DNA of 23,665 nucleotides from Longimicrobium sp. (GTDB lineage: Bacteria; Gemmatimonadota; Gemmatimonadetes; Longimicrobiales; Longimicrobiaceae). Location: NCBI GenBank assembly GCA_030446945.1, contig JAUJMI010000009.1, forward strand, positions 1-23,665. The letters run 5' to 3'. Positions 15,543 to 23,343 of the stretch are shown one piece after another. Within the stretch, counting starts at the first letter, position 1. Each line of letters opens with the position of its first letter. The notes under the pieces are model-generated. The model was not told where the DNA came from and made no database searches. It saw nothing but the letters and a program-made list of their open reading frames with translations. Both the position numbers and the translations under genes were made by a program.

Positions 15543-15768
15543 CCGTCTGCCCCGTGTGCGGGATACGCCGCAGCCACCCCAAAGTTTCCGCCCGGTCCGC
15601 ACCCGTTTCCCCCACCGGCAAGTCACTTTCCACCTGCCGCAACGTTTCACCTCGCCCGCGTCCGCCACGGCTCGTTGCGGAGAGGCCGGTACCGGGGTAT
15701 TCGTGCCTCAGAACAGATACCCCTGATCCTTCCGGCCAGTTCCCGATTGTGAGAAGAGCACTTCCCCG

Positions 15769-15797
15769 TTGCGCAACTAGGGGACGGCGTTTATACT
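15769..15797 (+). promoter_or_regulatory. Candidate sigma-70 promoter for the ECF sigma factor gene
   Basis: TTGCGC (15769-15774) and TATACT (15792-15797) are separated by a 17-base spacer. This is close to the housekeeping consensus and stands out in this GC-rich context. It lies about 70 bases before the sigma factor ATG, which has GGGAGAA as ribosome-binding site. Confidence 0.65.
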
Positions 15798-15865
15798 CCG
15801 GGTCCACCCCCCTCGTGCCACCAAATCCCCCCCGCCGGACCAGCGGCAACCCTGGGAGAACTCAG

Positions 15866-16573
15866 ATGCAGACGGACCGCCTCCACCTCAGCGCACCCAC
15901 CGCCCTCCCGAAAAGAGCCGCTCTTCACCTGGTCGAGGATGCTCCCCTGCCGTTCGGCGGGGAGGCCAAGACCGGCCCCGCCGACGAGCAGCTGATGGCG
16001 CACTATGGCAGGACGGGGTGCGAGATGACCTTTCAGATCCTCCACACGCGCTGGCGATCGCGCATCCGCGGCTACTTCTTCAAGCGGATCAACGACCGCA
16101 CCCGTGCCGACGACCTGACGCAGATCGTCTTCATGCGCGTGCACAACAACCGCGAGCGCTACGATCCCGGCAAGCCCTTCTCGGTCTGGATCCATGCCAT
16201 CGCGGGGAACCTCACCATCAACGAGGGGCGCACCGAGTCGCGCCGCCGCGTGCACACCATGACGGACCTGGAGGGCGAGCCCGCCGTGGTTCAGGCGATC
16301 ACCGAGGGGCAGTCCATGGAGGTGCGGCCGGACGACTTCACCTACCGCCGTCAGATCCGCGCGCAGGTCGAGCGCGAGCTGGGGCAGATGGACCCGATCT
16401 TCGCCGAGCCTTTCCGCCTGCACGAGCTGGAGGGGCAGCCCTACGAGGAGATCTCCGAGGCGCTGAGCGTACCGGTGGGAACGGTGAAGAGCCGGATGCA
16501 CCGCGCCCGCACGCAGCTTCGCGAGCGCCTCGTTCACCTCCGCGCCGGGATGACGGACGCTCCGCACCCGTAG
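15866..16573 (+). CDS. ECF-type RNA polymerase sigma factor
   Basis: The 235-residue protein has a sigma-70 region 2 at about 41-120, including DDLTQIVFMRVHNNRERYDPGKP and FSVWIHAIAGNLTINEGR, the core-binding and -10 recognition helices. A region 4 at about 165-222 has the helix-turn-helix YEEISEALSVPVGTVKSRMHRAR. No region 3 or ECF-type C-terminal extension is present; about 40 residues precede region 2. It would direct polymerase to a specific regulon. The ATG at 15866 has a good ribosome-binding site. No anti-sigma factor or zinc-binding ZAS domain gene is next to it, unlike many ECF loci, so control may be transcriptional. It converges on the M23 peptidase gene. Confidence 0.88.
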   Translation: MQTDRLHLSAPTALPKRAALHLVEDAPLPFGGEAKTGPADEQLMAHYGRTGCEMTFQILHTRWRSRIRGYFFKRINDRTRADDLTQIVFMRVHNNRERYDPGKPFSVWIHAIAGNLTINEGRTESRRRVHTMTDLEGEPAVVQAITEGQSMEVRPDDFTYRRQIRAQVERELGQMDPIFAEPFRLHELEGQPYEEISEALSVPVGTVKSRMHRARTQLRERLVHLRAGMTDAPHP

Positions 16574-16654
16574 CCGCGGATTCCGTCCGTCGCCGCGCGC
16601 CTGTCCTCGCACATCGCCTTCTTTGCGCCTTCGCGTGAGACTATCCCGACTGTC

Positions 16655-17338
16655 TTAGAGGCGCACCGGACCATCGGGCGGGAGGAGGCGGATCGGGTCC
16701 ACGCTGTGGTAGCCGTCCGCGCGGCGCACGTAGGCCTCGTAGTGGAGGTGGGGCCCGGTGGTGCGCCCCGTGGCGCCGACGTGGCCGATCAGCTGGCCGC
16801 GGCGCACCCGATCGCCCTTGCGCACCGAGAGGGCGGAGAGATGGGCGTAGCGCGTGAGAAAGGTGTCGCCGTGGCGGAGGTCCACGCCGGTGCCGTAGGT
16901 GGTGGAGCTAAAGGTGGCGAGCACCACGCCGTCCGCCGTCGCGAAGACCGGCGCGCCGTGCCGGGCCGCGATGTCCAGTCCCCAGTGCGGCAGGACGCGG
17001 CGCACCACCGGGTGGTAGCGCCGCGGCGCGTATGCGCTGGTGATGGTCCCCGCGGCCAGCGGCGCCGCGTCGGGAATCCAGAGGCGCGCCGAGTCCACGC
17101 GGGCGACGATGCGAGCCTCGCGGCTCCGGAGCTCCTGGTAGCGCGCCAGGAGCGGTCTTGGTGGCAGTGTGTCGGGGGCGAGCCCCACTCGCGCCTCCAC
17201 CCGAGAGATGCGCCCTTCTAGGCTGTCCAGCCGCAGCGACAGGCCCGCGTCGGCCGCTGGCGGCGGGGCGCGCAGGAGACCCGCGCCGCACGCCGCCATC
17301 ACAGTTGCCCCCGCCAGCGCCGCCCGCGCGGAGATCAC
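16655..17338 (-). CDS. M23 family metallopeptidase
   Basis: The 227-residue exported protein has a C-terminal LytM/M23 domain at about 98-220. The zinc ligands are visible: His118 and Asp122 in LPHWGLDIAARHG, and His199 in GPHLHYE, with the usual His166 in TRYAHLS. These enzymes cut peptide crosslinks in peptidoglycan, or act as scaffolds when ligands are missing; here the set is complete. The N-terminus is hydrophobic, with a weak lipobox ending at Cys17, followed by a coiled region (LRLDSLEGRISRVEARVG). The GTG at 17338 overlaps the stop of the upstream lipoprotein gene (GTGA), implying coupled translation. Confidence 0.88.
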   Translation of the reverse strand: MISARAALAGATVMAACGAGLLRAPPPAADAGLSLRLDSLEGRISRVEARVGLAPDTLPPRPLLARYQELRSREARIVARVDSARLWIPDAAPLAAGTITSAYAPRRYHPVVRRVLPHWGLDIAARHGAPVFATADGVVLATFSSTTYGTGVDLRHGDTFLTRYAHLSALSVRKGDRVRRGQLIGHVGATGRTTGPHLHYEAYVRRADGYHSVDPIRLLPPDGPVRL

Positions 17339-18624
17339 GGCTCGAGCGGAGTGTTCGCCACGCGCGCCGCCGGGGCCGGGCGGGCGGGGGTCATGGGGAC
17401 CGTGGACACCTCGTCGACCGGCTGGAGCGGCGTCACCGTGCCGGCAGCGGCATGCGCCTCCAGCACCACCTCCATCCGCGGCTCGCCGCCGTCGGCGGCA
17501 AACAGGCGCACGCGCGGACCCCGCACCCCGAGTTGGCGGGTGAGCGGAAGGACCTGCTCGGCGTCCATGGGTAGCTTCTCCACGCGCGTGGCGAAGAAGC
17601 GCCCGTCCGCCTGCCTGGCCACGCGGGCAGCATAGATCCGCTCCGCCTGCCGCTCCAGGAGCCAGAACCCCGTCCCCGCCGGCATATCGGCTAGGGGGAT
17701 GACGACACCGTGGCCTTCCGGAAGGCGGTACGTGCCCGAGCGGGGAACGGGCGAAGCGGCCAACCACCCCAGGCGCGTGCGGGCCAGCGACGAGAGGGTG
17801 CGGCCGTACCCCTCCGGGAAGAAGCACTCGCTCTCCCCCAGCCCCAGCGTGTGGAGGATCAGCCGGGTGGTCCCCATCACGTCCGGCTGCTCGCCGCGGC
17901 GGACGTGGACGGCCAGCACGTGTCCCGAGCGCAGCCGGCGCCCCCCGGAGCGGAGCTCCAGCTCGGGGTGCACGATGCGGCCGGCGAAGGGCGTGTCCGA
18001 CTCCACCGTCAGGATCACCAGGTCAATCTGGCCGTCGTCGTCGCGCGAGGCGGGGATGCCGTCGGGGCCGTCGTTGTCGTAGACGCTCAGGTCCAGCTGG
18101 CGCGCCCACGATTCGAGCGCCATCGAGGCCAGGCGCTCCAGCTCGCGCGGCTGCCGCGCCGGGGCACGCCACTGCGGCGCCACCAGCAGGGGAAGGGTGC
18201 GCGTGGTGAAGCGCATCGCCCCGCCCGACTCACGCGTCAGCAGGTCGCGCACCGTGCCGCCCCCGTCGCTCCCCTCGCCGAAGAGGCGGGCCGCGAGGGT
18301 ACGCTCGTCGTAGGTGGGGACGCGGTTGCCGGTCGACACCGGGATCACCAGCGCGCCCAACGGTCCCACTCCGGCGTAGCGCGCGCCGGGGAGCGGCTTC
18401 AATCCCCCTTCGTTCACCAGCCCCGCGGGGAGCGGGGGCCCGGCGGCGACGGCCGCGGGATACGAGCCCCCGGACCCGGGGTATCCAGTGACGGAGCTCG
18501 CCGGCAGGAACGGACCGTCTGCCCGGCGCAGCCCGCCGGCCGATGCGCATGCGGAAAGCGTCAGCAGCGCGGTGGCGATCGGACCGGTGCGGAGGGCGGT
18601 CTGGATCAGGGTGGAACGCGGCAT
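17335..18624 (-). CDS. M6-like lipoprotein lacking the HExxH motif
   Basis: The 429-residue protein starts at ATG 18624 with a lipoprotein signal (IATALLTLSAC, lipid Cys26). The body follows the order of M6/immune-inhibitor-A peptidases: ALVIPVST near 91-98, LFGEGSDGGGTVRDLLTRES with GGAMRFTTRTLP (114-145), LSVYDNDGPDGIP and DDDGQIDLVILTVESD (179-210), and ARTRLGWL near 281-288. At the expected zinc-binding position it has LILHTLGLGESE (256-267), so the canonical HExxH is absent. It is probably an inactive relative or binding protein. The C-terminus is Pro/Ala-rich. It overlaps the M23 peptidase gene downstream, so the pair may act together in the envelope. Confidence 0.7.
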   Translation of the reverse strand: MPRSTLIQTALRTGPIATALLTLSACASAGGLRRADGPFLPASSVTGYPGSGGSYPAAVAAGPPLPAGLVNEGGLKPLPGARYAGVGPLGALVIPVSTGNRVPTYDERTLAARLFGEGSDGGGTVRDLLTRESGGAMRFTTRTLPLLVAPQWRAPARQPRELERLASMALESWARQLDLSVYDNDGPDGIPASRDDDGQIDLVILTVESDTPFAGRIVHPELELRSGGRRLRSGHVLAVHVRRGEQPDVMGTTRLILHTLGLGESECFFPEGYGRTLSSLARTRLGWLAASPVPRSGTYRLPEGHGVVIPLADMPAGTGFWLLERQAERIYAARVARQADGRFFATRVEKLPMDAEQVLPLTRQLGVRGPRVRLFAADGGEPRMEVVLEAHAAAGTVTPLQPVDEVSTVPMTPARPAPAARVANTPLEP

Positions 18625-18737
18625 GGCTTCCTGCGGTGTGGACGGTAGCGGACCCGGCAGGGAGCCGGGCGGATGGCGGCGGGCGATCAAGCCCTCTGCA
18701 CTCGAAATACCCCGAATCCGAGAACAGGCTCACGAGC

Positions 18738-19853
18738 ATGGAGCAGCCCCGCCTCGACCTCCTCCTCCGCACCCTTGTCGACCACAAGGGGTCCGACCTC
18801 CATCTCTCCCCCGGAATCGAGCCGCGCATCCGCGTGGACGGCGAGATGGTCCCCCTGCTGATGACGGCGCTGGCGGGCGAACATATCCGCGCCGTGGTGC
18901 AGGAGGTGATGGACGCACCGCTGCGTGAGCGCTGGCGCGATACCGAGGACCTGGACTTCGCCTACGAGTCGCCGGAGCTGGGGCGCTTCCGGGTGAACGT
19001 GTACACGGGGCGGCGCGGGGTGGGCGCGGTGCTTCGCGTGATCCCCGCCGTCGTCCCCACCGCGCAGGACCTCCGCCTTCCCGCGGCGATTACGGGGCTG
19101 GCGCGCATCCCCAACGGCCTGGTGCTGGTGACGGGCCCCACCGGCTCCGGTAAGTCGACCACGCTGGCGGCTTTGGTGGACCTCATCAACCGGCAGCGCG
19201 CGGGGCACATCATCACCATCGAAGACCCGGTCGAGTTCACGCACGAGAGCCGCACCTCCATCGTCACGCACCGCGAGGTGGGGCGCGACGTCCCCTCGTT
19301 TCCGCGCGCGCTGCGGGCCGCCCTTCGCGAGGACCCCGACGTGGTTGTGGTGGGCGAGATCCGCGACGTGGAGACGATGCAGCTCGCCCTTTCCGCCGCG
19401 GAAACGGGGCACCTGGTCTTCGGGACGCTGCACACCAGCAGCGCCACCAAGACGGCCAACCGCGTCGTCGACATGATGCCCCCGGAGCGCCAGCAGCAGG
19501 TGAGGACGCAGTTCGCGGACGTGCTGCGCGCCATCGTCACGCAGCGCCTGGTGAGGAAGCGCGGTGGCGGACGTGTGGGCGCCTACGAGATCCTTCTCAA
19601 CACCACGCCGGTGCAGAACAACATCAAGGAGAACAAGCCCTCGCTGATCGAGGGCGCGATGAACGACAGGGCGAGCGGAATGCAGACGCTGGAGCGCGCG
19701 CTCGCCCTGATGGTGGTGCAGAACTGGGTGGAGGAGGACGAGGCGATGGCCGTCGCCAACAGCCCCGAGAGCCTGCGCGCCGAGATCGGCGCCCTGCGCG
19801 CCCCCGACCGCGCCCTTCCCGCCGGCGCCGGTGCCGGCTCCAGGCCGTGGTAA
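18738..19853 (+). CDS. pilT: Type IV pilus twitching/retraction ATPase (PilT family)
   Basis: The 371-residue hexameric secretion-type ATPase has an N-terminal PAS-like domain (DLLLRTLVDHKGSDLHLSPG) and a RecA-like core. It shows Walker A GPTGSGKST (133-141), Asp box IEDPVEF (161-167), Walker B DVVVVGEIRD (201-210) and His box GHLVFGTLHTSSA (224-236). The length and lack of an N-terminal PilB extension or zinc tetracysteine point to PilT/PilU, which powers pilus retraction at the inner membrane. The C-terminal part (ALALMVVQNWVEEDEAM) is PilT-like. The ATG at 18738 is used because upstream sequence is non-homologous. It is divergent from the lipoprotein gene; other pilus genes are not in the window, and PilT versus PilU is undecided. 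Confidence 0.87.
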   Translation: MEQPRLDLLLRTLVDHKGSDLHLSPGIEPRIRVDGEMVPLLMTALAGEHIRAVVQEVMDAPLRERWRDTEDLDFAYESPELGRFRVNVYTGRRGVGAVLRVIPAVVPTAQDLRLPAAITGLARIPNGLVLVTGPTGSGKSTTLAALVDLINRQRAGHIITIEDPVEFTHESRTSIVTHREVGRDVPSFPRALRAALREDPDVVVVGEIRDVETMQLALSAAETGHLVFGTLHTSSATKTANRVVDMMPPERQQQVRTQFADVLRAIVTQRLVRKRGGGRVGAYEILLNTTPVQNNIKENKPSLIEGAMNDRASGMQTLERALALMVVQNWVEEDEAMAVANSPESLRAEIGALRAPDRALPAGAGAGSRPW

Positions 19854-19865
19854 GAACAGCCTCAC

Positions 19866-19897
19866 GAGGTGCCGGAGTGCTCCCGCACCGCCTCTCT
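19866..19897 (+). terminator. Possible terminator after pilT
   Basis: GGTGC-C-GGAG and CTCC-C-GCACC pair across a TG loop with one C/C mismatch, 12 bases past the pilT stop, followed by CTCTCTGTT. The tail is pyrimidine-rich rather than a true U-run, so termination is only likely. Confidence 0.35.
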
Positions 19898-20079
19898 GTT
19901 CGACGTTCCCTGTGCGGCAGCAATCCGCACCGGGAGCGTGACACGACCCGTGAACGCGCCGTGCGTGTTCCGGCAAGGGCGCCGTCAGGGCACGGAAGTG
20001 GTCCGCGTGTTGCGCGGATTGTTTGTTTACACCTTCTGCGTTGCAGGACGCTACGCCCCCCTGGAAAGGCGATTTCCGC

Positions 20080-21981
20080 ATGGCACTCGGTGAGATTCGC
20101 GACTTTCTCGACGCTCATACGCCCCGCCTGCGGTCGCTGGAAGACCGCACACGCCGCGAATCCACCCCCTCCGCAGACCGAGGCGCCACCCGCGAGGCGC
20201 TCATGGAGCTGAGCCTCGCCCTGGAAGAGCTGCGCGTGTCCGAGGAGGAGCTGCGTGTGCAGAGCGACATGCTCAGCGGCGTGCAGGAGGCACTGGAGAC
20301 GGAGCGCGCGCGCTACCTGGGCTTCTTCACCCACCTCCCCGACCCCTGCCTGGTGACCGACGCGGCCGGGGTGGTGCGCGAGGCGAACCGTGCCGCCGGC
20401 GAGCTCCTCGGCGCACGGCCGGAGGCGCTCTCCGGCAAGCCGCTCGCCGTGTTCGTGGGCGAGGAGAACCGGCGCGACTTCCGCAACCGCATCCTGGAGG
20501 GCCTTCCGCAGGAGGAGACGGCGGAGTGGGAGGTGACCCTGCGCCCGCGCGGCACCCTCCCCCTGCGCGTGAAGGCGCGGGTGAGCGTGATGCGTGAAGG
20601 GCAGGGGCCCACCGCCCTGATCTGGGTCTTCCGCGGCGTAGCCGACTCGCTGGACGCGGCCCGCGACGAGACGATGCTGCTGGATGCGATGCTGGACGCC
20701 CTGGCCACGCCGGCCTGCGCGCTGGACCTGGACGGCACCCTCCTGCGCTGGAACCGCGCCGCCACCGACGCGCTCGGCTGGGAGCCGGGGATGGCGGGCG
20801 AGGCGTGCCCCGTGCGCTTCCCCGGCGAGGAGGCGGGCGGCGACGCCCTCCTCCGCACCCGCGAGCGATTGGACGGGGTGCCGGCCGAGGTGGCGCGCGG
20901 CAACGGGCAGATGGTGCGCCTGCGCGCGTCCGTTGCGCCGCTCCTGGCCGGCGACGCGCGCCGGGGGACGCTCCTCACCTTCGCCGCCGAGGCCCCGGAG
21001 GCGCGCACCACCGAGCGCGACGACGCGGAATCCATCCTGCAGCAGTGCCGTTCCGCGCTCGGCGGCGAGGCGGCGACCGGCACCGTGTACGAGCGGCTTC
21101 GCACCTGGATCGCTTCGGGTTTGCACCTGGGCCATCTGCGCCCCGGGAGCCGACTGCCCAGCATCCGCCAGGTGGCGGACGCGGCGGGCGCCGAGCACCG
21201 CGCCGTCGCCGCGGCCTACCGCGCCCTCGCCGCCGAGGGTCTGGTGGAGGTCCGGAACCGGCAGGGCGCCTTCGTGGCAGGCGCGTGGGAGCCCGCGGCG
21301 CCGCCGCTGGGCGAGACCGCGGACTGGCTGGCTGGGGTGCTGGAAGGCGCCTCGGGGCTGCGCATCCGCATCCCGCAGCTCGCGGACGTGGTGGGCCGCT
21401 GGACCACCTCCGCCCGCGTCCGCTGCGCCTGCATGGAGTCCGTAGAGGACGAGCGGGCGGCGCTGGTGGCCGAGATGGCGGGGCAGTGGGGGATGGACGC
21501 CATTCCCGTGGCGCCCGGCTCCTTCCGCGCCGAAGGCCGCGGGGCTCCGGAGGCGCTGCACGGGGTGGAGCTGATCGTCACCACCGCCTTCCACGCCACC
21601 GAGGCACACGCCGCGGGACGGGCGTTGGGCGTGCCGGTGCTGGTGCTGGCCGCCGGCCCGGAGATGGTGCAGGCCGCGGAGGAGCGGCTCGCAGACGGCC
21701 CGCTGACCGCCGTGGTGGCGGATGCGGGGTACGCAGCCCGTCTCCGCTTCCTGCGCGGCTCCGAGCGTCTCCACGTGGTGCTGGCAGACGACGCGGCCTC
21801 CCTCGCCTCGCTCACTCCGGCGGAGAGCGTGCTGCTGACGCCGGCCGCACGGCAGAAGCTGGGGAGCGACTCACCGCGGATGCTGGTGCCGCTCCCGTCG
21901 TTCGTCTCCCGCACGCCGGCGCGCACCATCGCGGCGCTCCTGATCCAGCACAACCTCGAGCCCGCCCGGCGCCGGGCGTAA
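20080..21981 (+). CDS. PAS-PAS-GntR hybrid transcriptional regulator
   Basis: The 633-residue cytoplasmic protein has, in order: a charged coiled coil (about 39-80, LEELRVSEEELRVQSDML), a PAS domain (81-187, FTHLPDPCLVTDAAGVVREANRA), a second PAS (about 200-305, LATPACALDLDGTLLRWNRAATDALG), and a GntR winged helix (333-402, LRPGSRLPSIRQVADAAGAE then YRALAAEGLVEVRNRQGAFVA). A C-terminal alpha/beta region of about 190 residues has Rossmann-like strands (GVELIVTTAFHATEAHAAG, VPVLVLAAGP). There is no kinase or GGDEF domain, so signals sensed by PAS would act directly on DNA binding. The ATG at 20080 has GGAAAGG 8 bases upstream. A terminator follows. Targets are unknown. Confidence 0.82.
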   Translation: MALGEIRDFLDAHTPRLRSLEDRTRRESTPSADRGATREALMELSLALEELRVSEEELRVQSDMLSGVQEALETERARYLGFFTHLPDPCLVTDAAGVVREANRAAGELLGARPEALSGKPLAVFVGEENRRDFRNRILEGLPQEETAEWEVTLRPRGTLPLRVKARVSVMREGQGPTALIWVFRGVADSLDAARDETMLLDAMLDALATPACALDLDGTLLRWNRAATDALGWEPGMAGEACPVRFPGEEAGGDALLRTRERLDGVPAEVARGNGQMVRLRASVAPLLAGDARRGTLLTFAAEAPEARTTERDDAESILQQCRSALGGEAATGTVYERLRTWIASGLHLGHLRPGSRLPSIRQVADAAGAEHRAVAAAYRALAAEGLVEVRNRQGAFVAGAWEPAAPPLGETADWLAGVLEGASGLRIRIPQLADVVGRWTTSARVRCACMESVEDERAALVAEMAGQWGMDAIPVAPGSFRAEGRGAPEALHGVELIVTTAFHATEAHAAGRALGVPVLVLAAGPEMVQAAEERLADGPLTAVVADAGYAARLRFLRGSERLHVVLADDAASLASLTPAESVLLTPAARQKLGSDSPRMLVPLPSFVSRTPARTIAALLIQHNLEPARRRA

Positions 21982-22017
21982 GCCGCGGGGCCCTGGCGCC
22001 CTGCCAAGAACGCAATG

Positions 22018-22060
22018 GGGGCGAGGGACCCGTGGCATCGGGGTTCCTCGCCCCTCTTTT
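22018..22060 (+). terminator. Rho-independent terminator after the PAS-GntR gene
   Basis: A 14-bp stem (22018-22031 with 22041-22054, one G-U pair in RNA) with a 9-base loop is followed by TCTTTT. It lies 36 bases past the stop and is the strongest plus-strand terminator in the window. Confidence 0.85.
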
Positions 22061-22140
22061 GCGAAAGCATCCGAGGGGCGGCGGGTGTCGTATAGTCTTT
22101 CGGGTGGTGGGGTTGGAATCGCGACCGGGGATGAATCCCA

Positions 22141-22186
22141 GGGGCTGAAGCCCCCCGCCGGGACTACGGGGAGACGGCTGAAGCCG
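22141..22186. repeat. Two stem-GA-stem hairpins
   Basis: GGGGCT-GA-AGCCCC (22141-22154) and CGGCT-GA-AGCCG (22175-22186) share the central GA but differ in stem bases with matching changes. They belong to the same hairpin type as those at 2551 and 5608. Confidence 0.55.
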
Positions 22187-22224
22187 GCTCGGGTGCCACG
22201 TACTTCGGACGAGTCCCTTTTCCC

Positions 22225-22423
22225 TTTGTCATCCTAAGCCAAGCGCTGCTCCGCCCTTGCCCCGGCTCCCGTCTCTAGCGCGCGGAGCGAAGGATCTGCT
22301 GCGCGTTCCGAAGGCGCCCGCGTGACGAGCGGACCCCGGCTCGGCCTCGGCTAGACCTTCGCTCGCCGCCCCGCTTCGGTGCAGATCCGGAAGCGGCGAA
22401 GCGGCTCCCTCAGGACGACAAAA
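22225..22423. repeat. Dispersed-repeat-like palindromic element, about 200 bp
   Basis: The ends TTTGTCATCCTAAG (22225-22238) and CTCAGGACGACAAA (near 22410-22423) are inverted copies with 2 differences. Inside, GGATCTGC (22292-22299) and GCAGATCC (22381-22388) are also inverted copies. The layout suggests a non-coding mobile or REP-type repeat. No transposase is encoded. It ends about 40 bases before the esterase start and may affect its expression. Confidence 0.5.
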
Positions 22424-22461
22424 ACGCGCTCCGGCGCATGCGCTCACCTGGACGGATCGGA

Positions 22462-23343
22462 ATGCACTCGAGATCTGCTCGGCTCGCCGCGCTGGCCGCA
22501 CTCACCGCCTTCACCGTCACCGGCTGCTCGCCGAGACGGGCGGCGGAGACGCTGCTGCTGGGGAGCCACTTCGTGCGTACGGAGGGCGTGGCGTACGGGC
22601 CGGATGCGCGGCAGCGGCTGGACGTGTACCGGCCGAAGGCGGTGCGGGCACCCGCGCCGGTGGTGGTATTCCTCCACGGCGGGCGCTGGAACAGCGGAAC
22701 GCGCGAGGACTACCGCCTCCTCGGCGATGCCCTCACCCGGCGCGGATGGGTGGCGGTGGTGCCCGATTACCGTCTCGCCCCGGCGTTCGGCTTCCCGGCG
22801 TGGGTGGAAGACGGAGCACGAGTTGTCCGCTGGGCGCGCGACAACGCCGCGCGCTTCGGCGGAGACAGCACGCGGATGTTTGTGGTGGGGCACTCCGCCG
22901 GCGGCCACAGCGCCGCGCTGCTGGCGCTCGACGAGCACTTTCTGCGCGACGCCGGAGTGCCCGCGGGTGCGGTGCGCGGCTTCGTCTCGCTCGCCGGCCC
23001 CGTGGACACCACCTGGACCGACCCCGACGTTCAGGCGCTCATGGGCCCGCGCGAGGGGTGGCCCGCCACCTACCCCGCCACCCACATCGGCGGCACCGAG
23101 CCCCCGCTCCTCCTCCTCCACGGCGGCGGCGACCGCACCGTCTCGGTGGAGAACTCCACGCGGCTGGCCGCGCGCATCCGGGAACGCGGCGGTTGCGCGC
23201 GCTCGATCGTGTACCCGGGCGTAGGCCATGTGAAGATCGTGGTCGCGCTGTCCGCGCCCCGCCTGCGGATCGCGCCGGTGCTGGACGACATCGACGCCTT
23301 CGTCCGCGACCCGCGCCGCCGCACCTGCGCCACGGCCGGGTAG
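22462..23343 (+). CDS. Alpha/beta-hydrolase esterase lipoprotein
   Basis: The 293-residue exported enzyme has a lipoprotein signal (LAALAALTAFTVTGC, lipid Cys22), which favours the ATG at 22462 over one at 22438. The alpha/beta-hydrolase motifs are VVVFLHGGRWNSG (oxyanion hole at 72-74), the BD-FAE-like VVPDYRLAP at 99-107, the nucleophile Ser145 in VGHSAGGHSA, Asp224 in HGGGDRTVS and His256 in YPGVGHVKI. This set resembles carboxylesterases of the kynurenine-formamidase/BD-FAE group. It probably cleaves ester or amide substrates in the periplasm or outer-membrane lipid layer. It stands alone after a repeat element, so context gives no pathway. Confidence 0.85.
   Translation: MHSRSARLAALAALTAFTVTGCSPRRAAETLLLGSHFVRTEGVAYGPDARQRLDVYRPKAVRAPAPVVVFLHGGRWNSGTREDYRLLGDALTRRGWVAVVPDYRLAPAFGFPAWVEDGARVVRWARDNAARFGGDSTRMFVVGHSAGGHSAALLALDEHFLRDAGVPAGAVRGFVSLAGPVDTTWTDPDVQALMGPREGWPATYPATHIGGTEPPLLLLHGGGDRTVSVENSTRLAARIRERGGCARSIVYPGVGHVKIVVALSAPRLRIAPVLDDIDAFVRDPRRRTCATAG

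Larger units (their letters stand above)
15418..15865. other. Divergent control region between lepB and sigma factor
   Basis: No gene is supported. The region holds one promoter-like element on each strand (15514-15542 minus, 15769-15797 plus). The 240 bases between them and the leaders show no clear riboswitch or long inverted repeat by eye. Confidence 0.55.
21982..22461. other. Intergenic region: terminator, hairpin repeats and palindromic element
   Basis: No gene is supported. In order it holds the terminator at 22018-22060, two stem-GA-stem hairpins (22141-22186) and an imperfect terminal-inverted-repeat element (22225-22423) directly before the esterase gene. Confidence 0.6.

Noticed and set aside
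15418..15849. 144-residue N-terminal extension of signal peptidase I
   Set aside because: It crosses both candidate promoters and lacks signal peptidase features; the GTG at 15417 gives a normal length and N-terminus.
19624..21774. Long open frame on the minus strand (over 700 codons)
   Set aside because: It is antisense to pilT and the PAS-GntR gene, both of which have clear motifs, and its own sequence has no recognisable domain.
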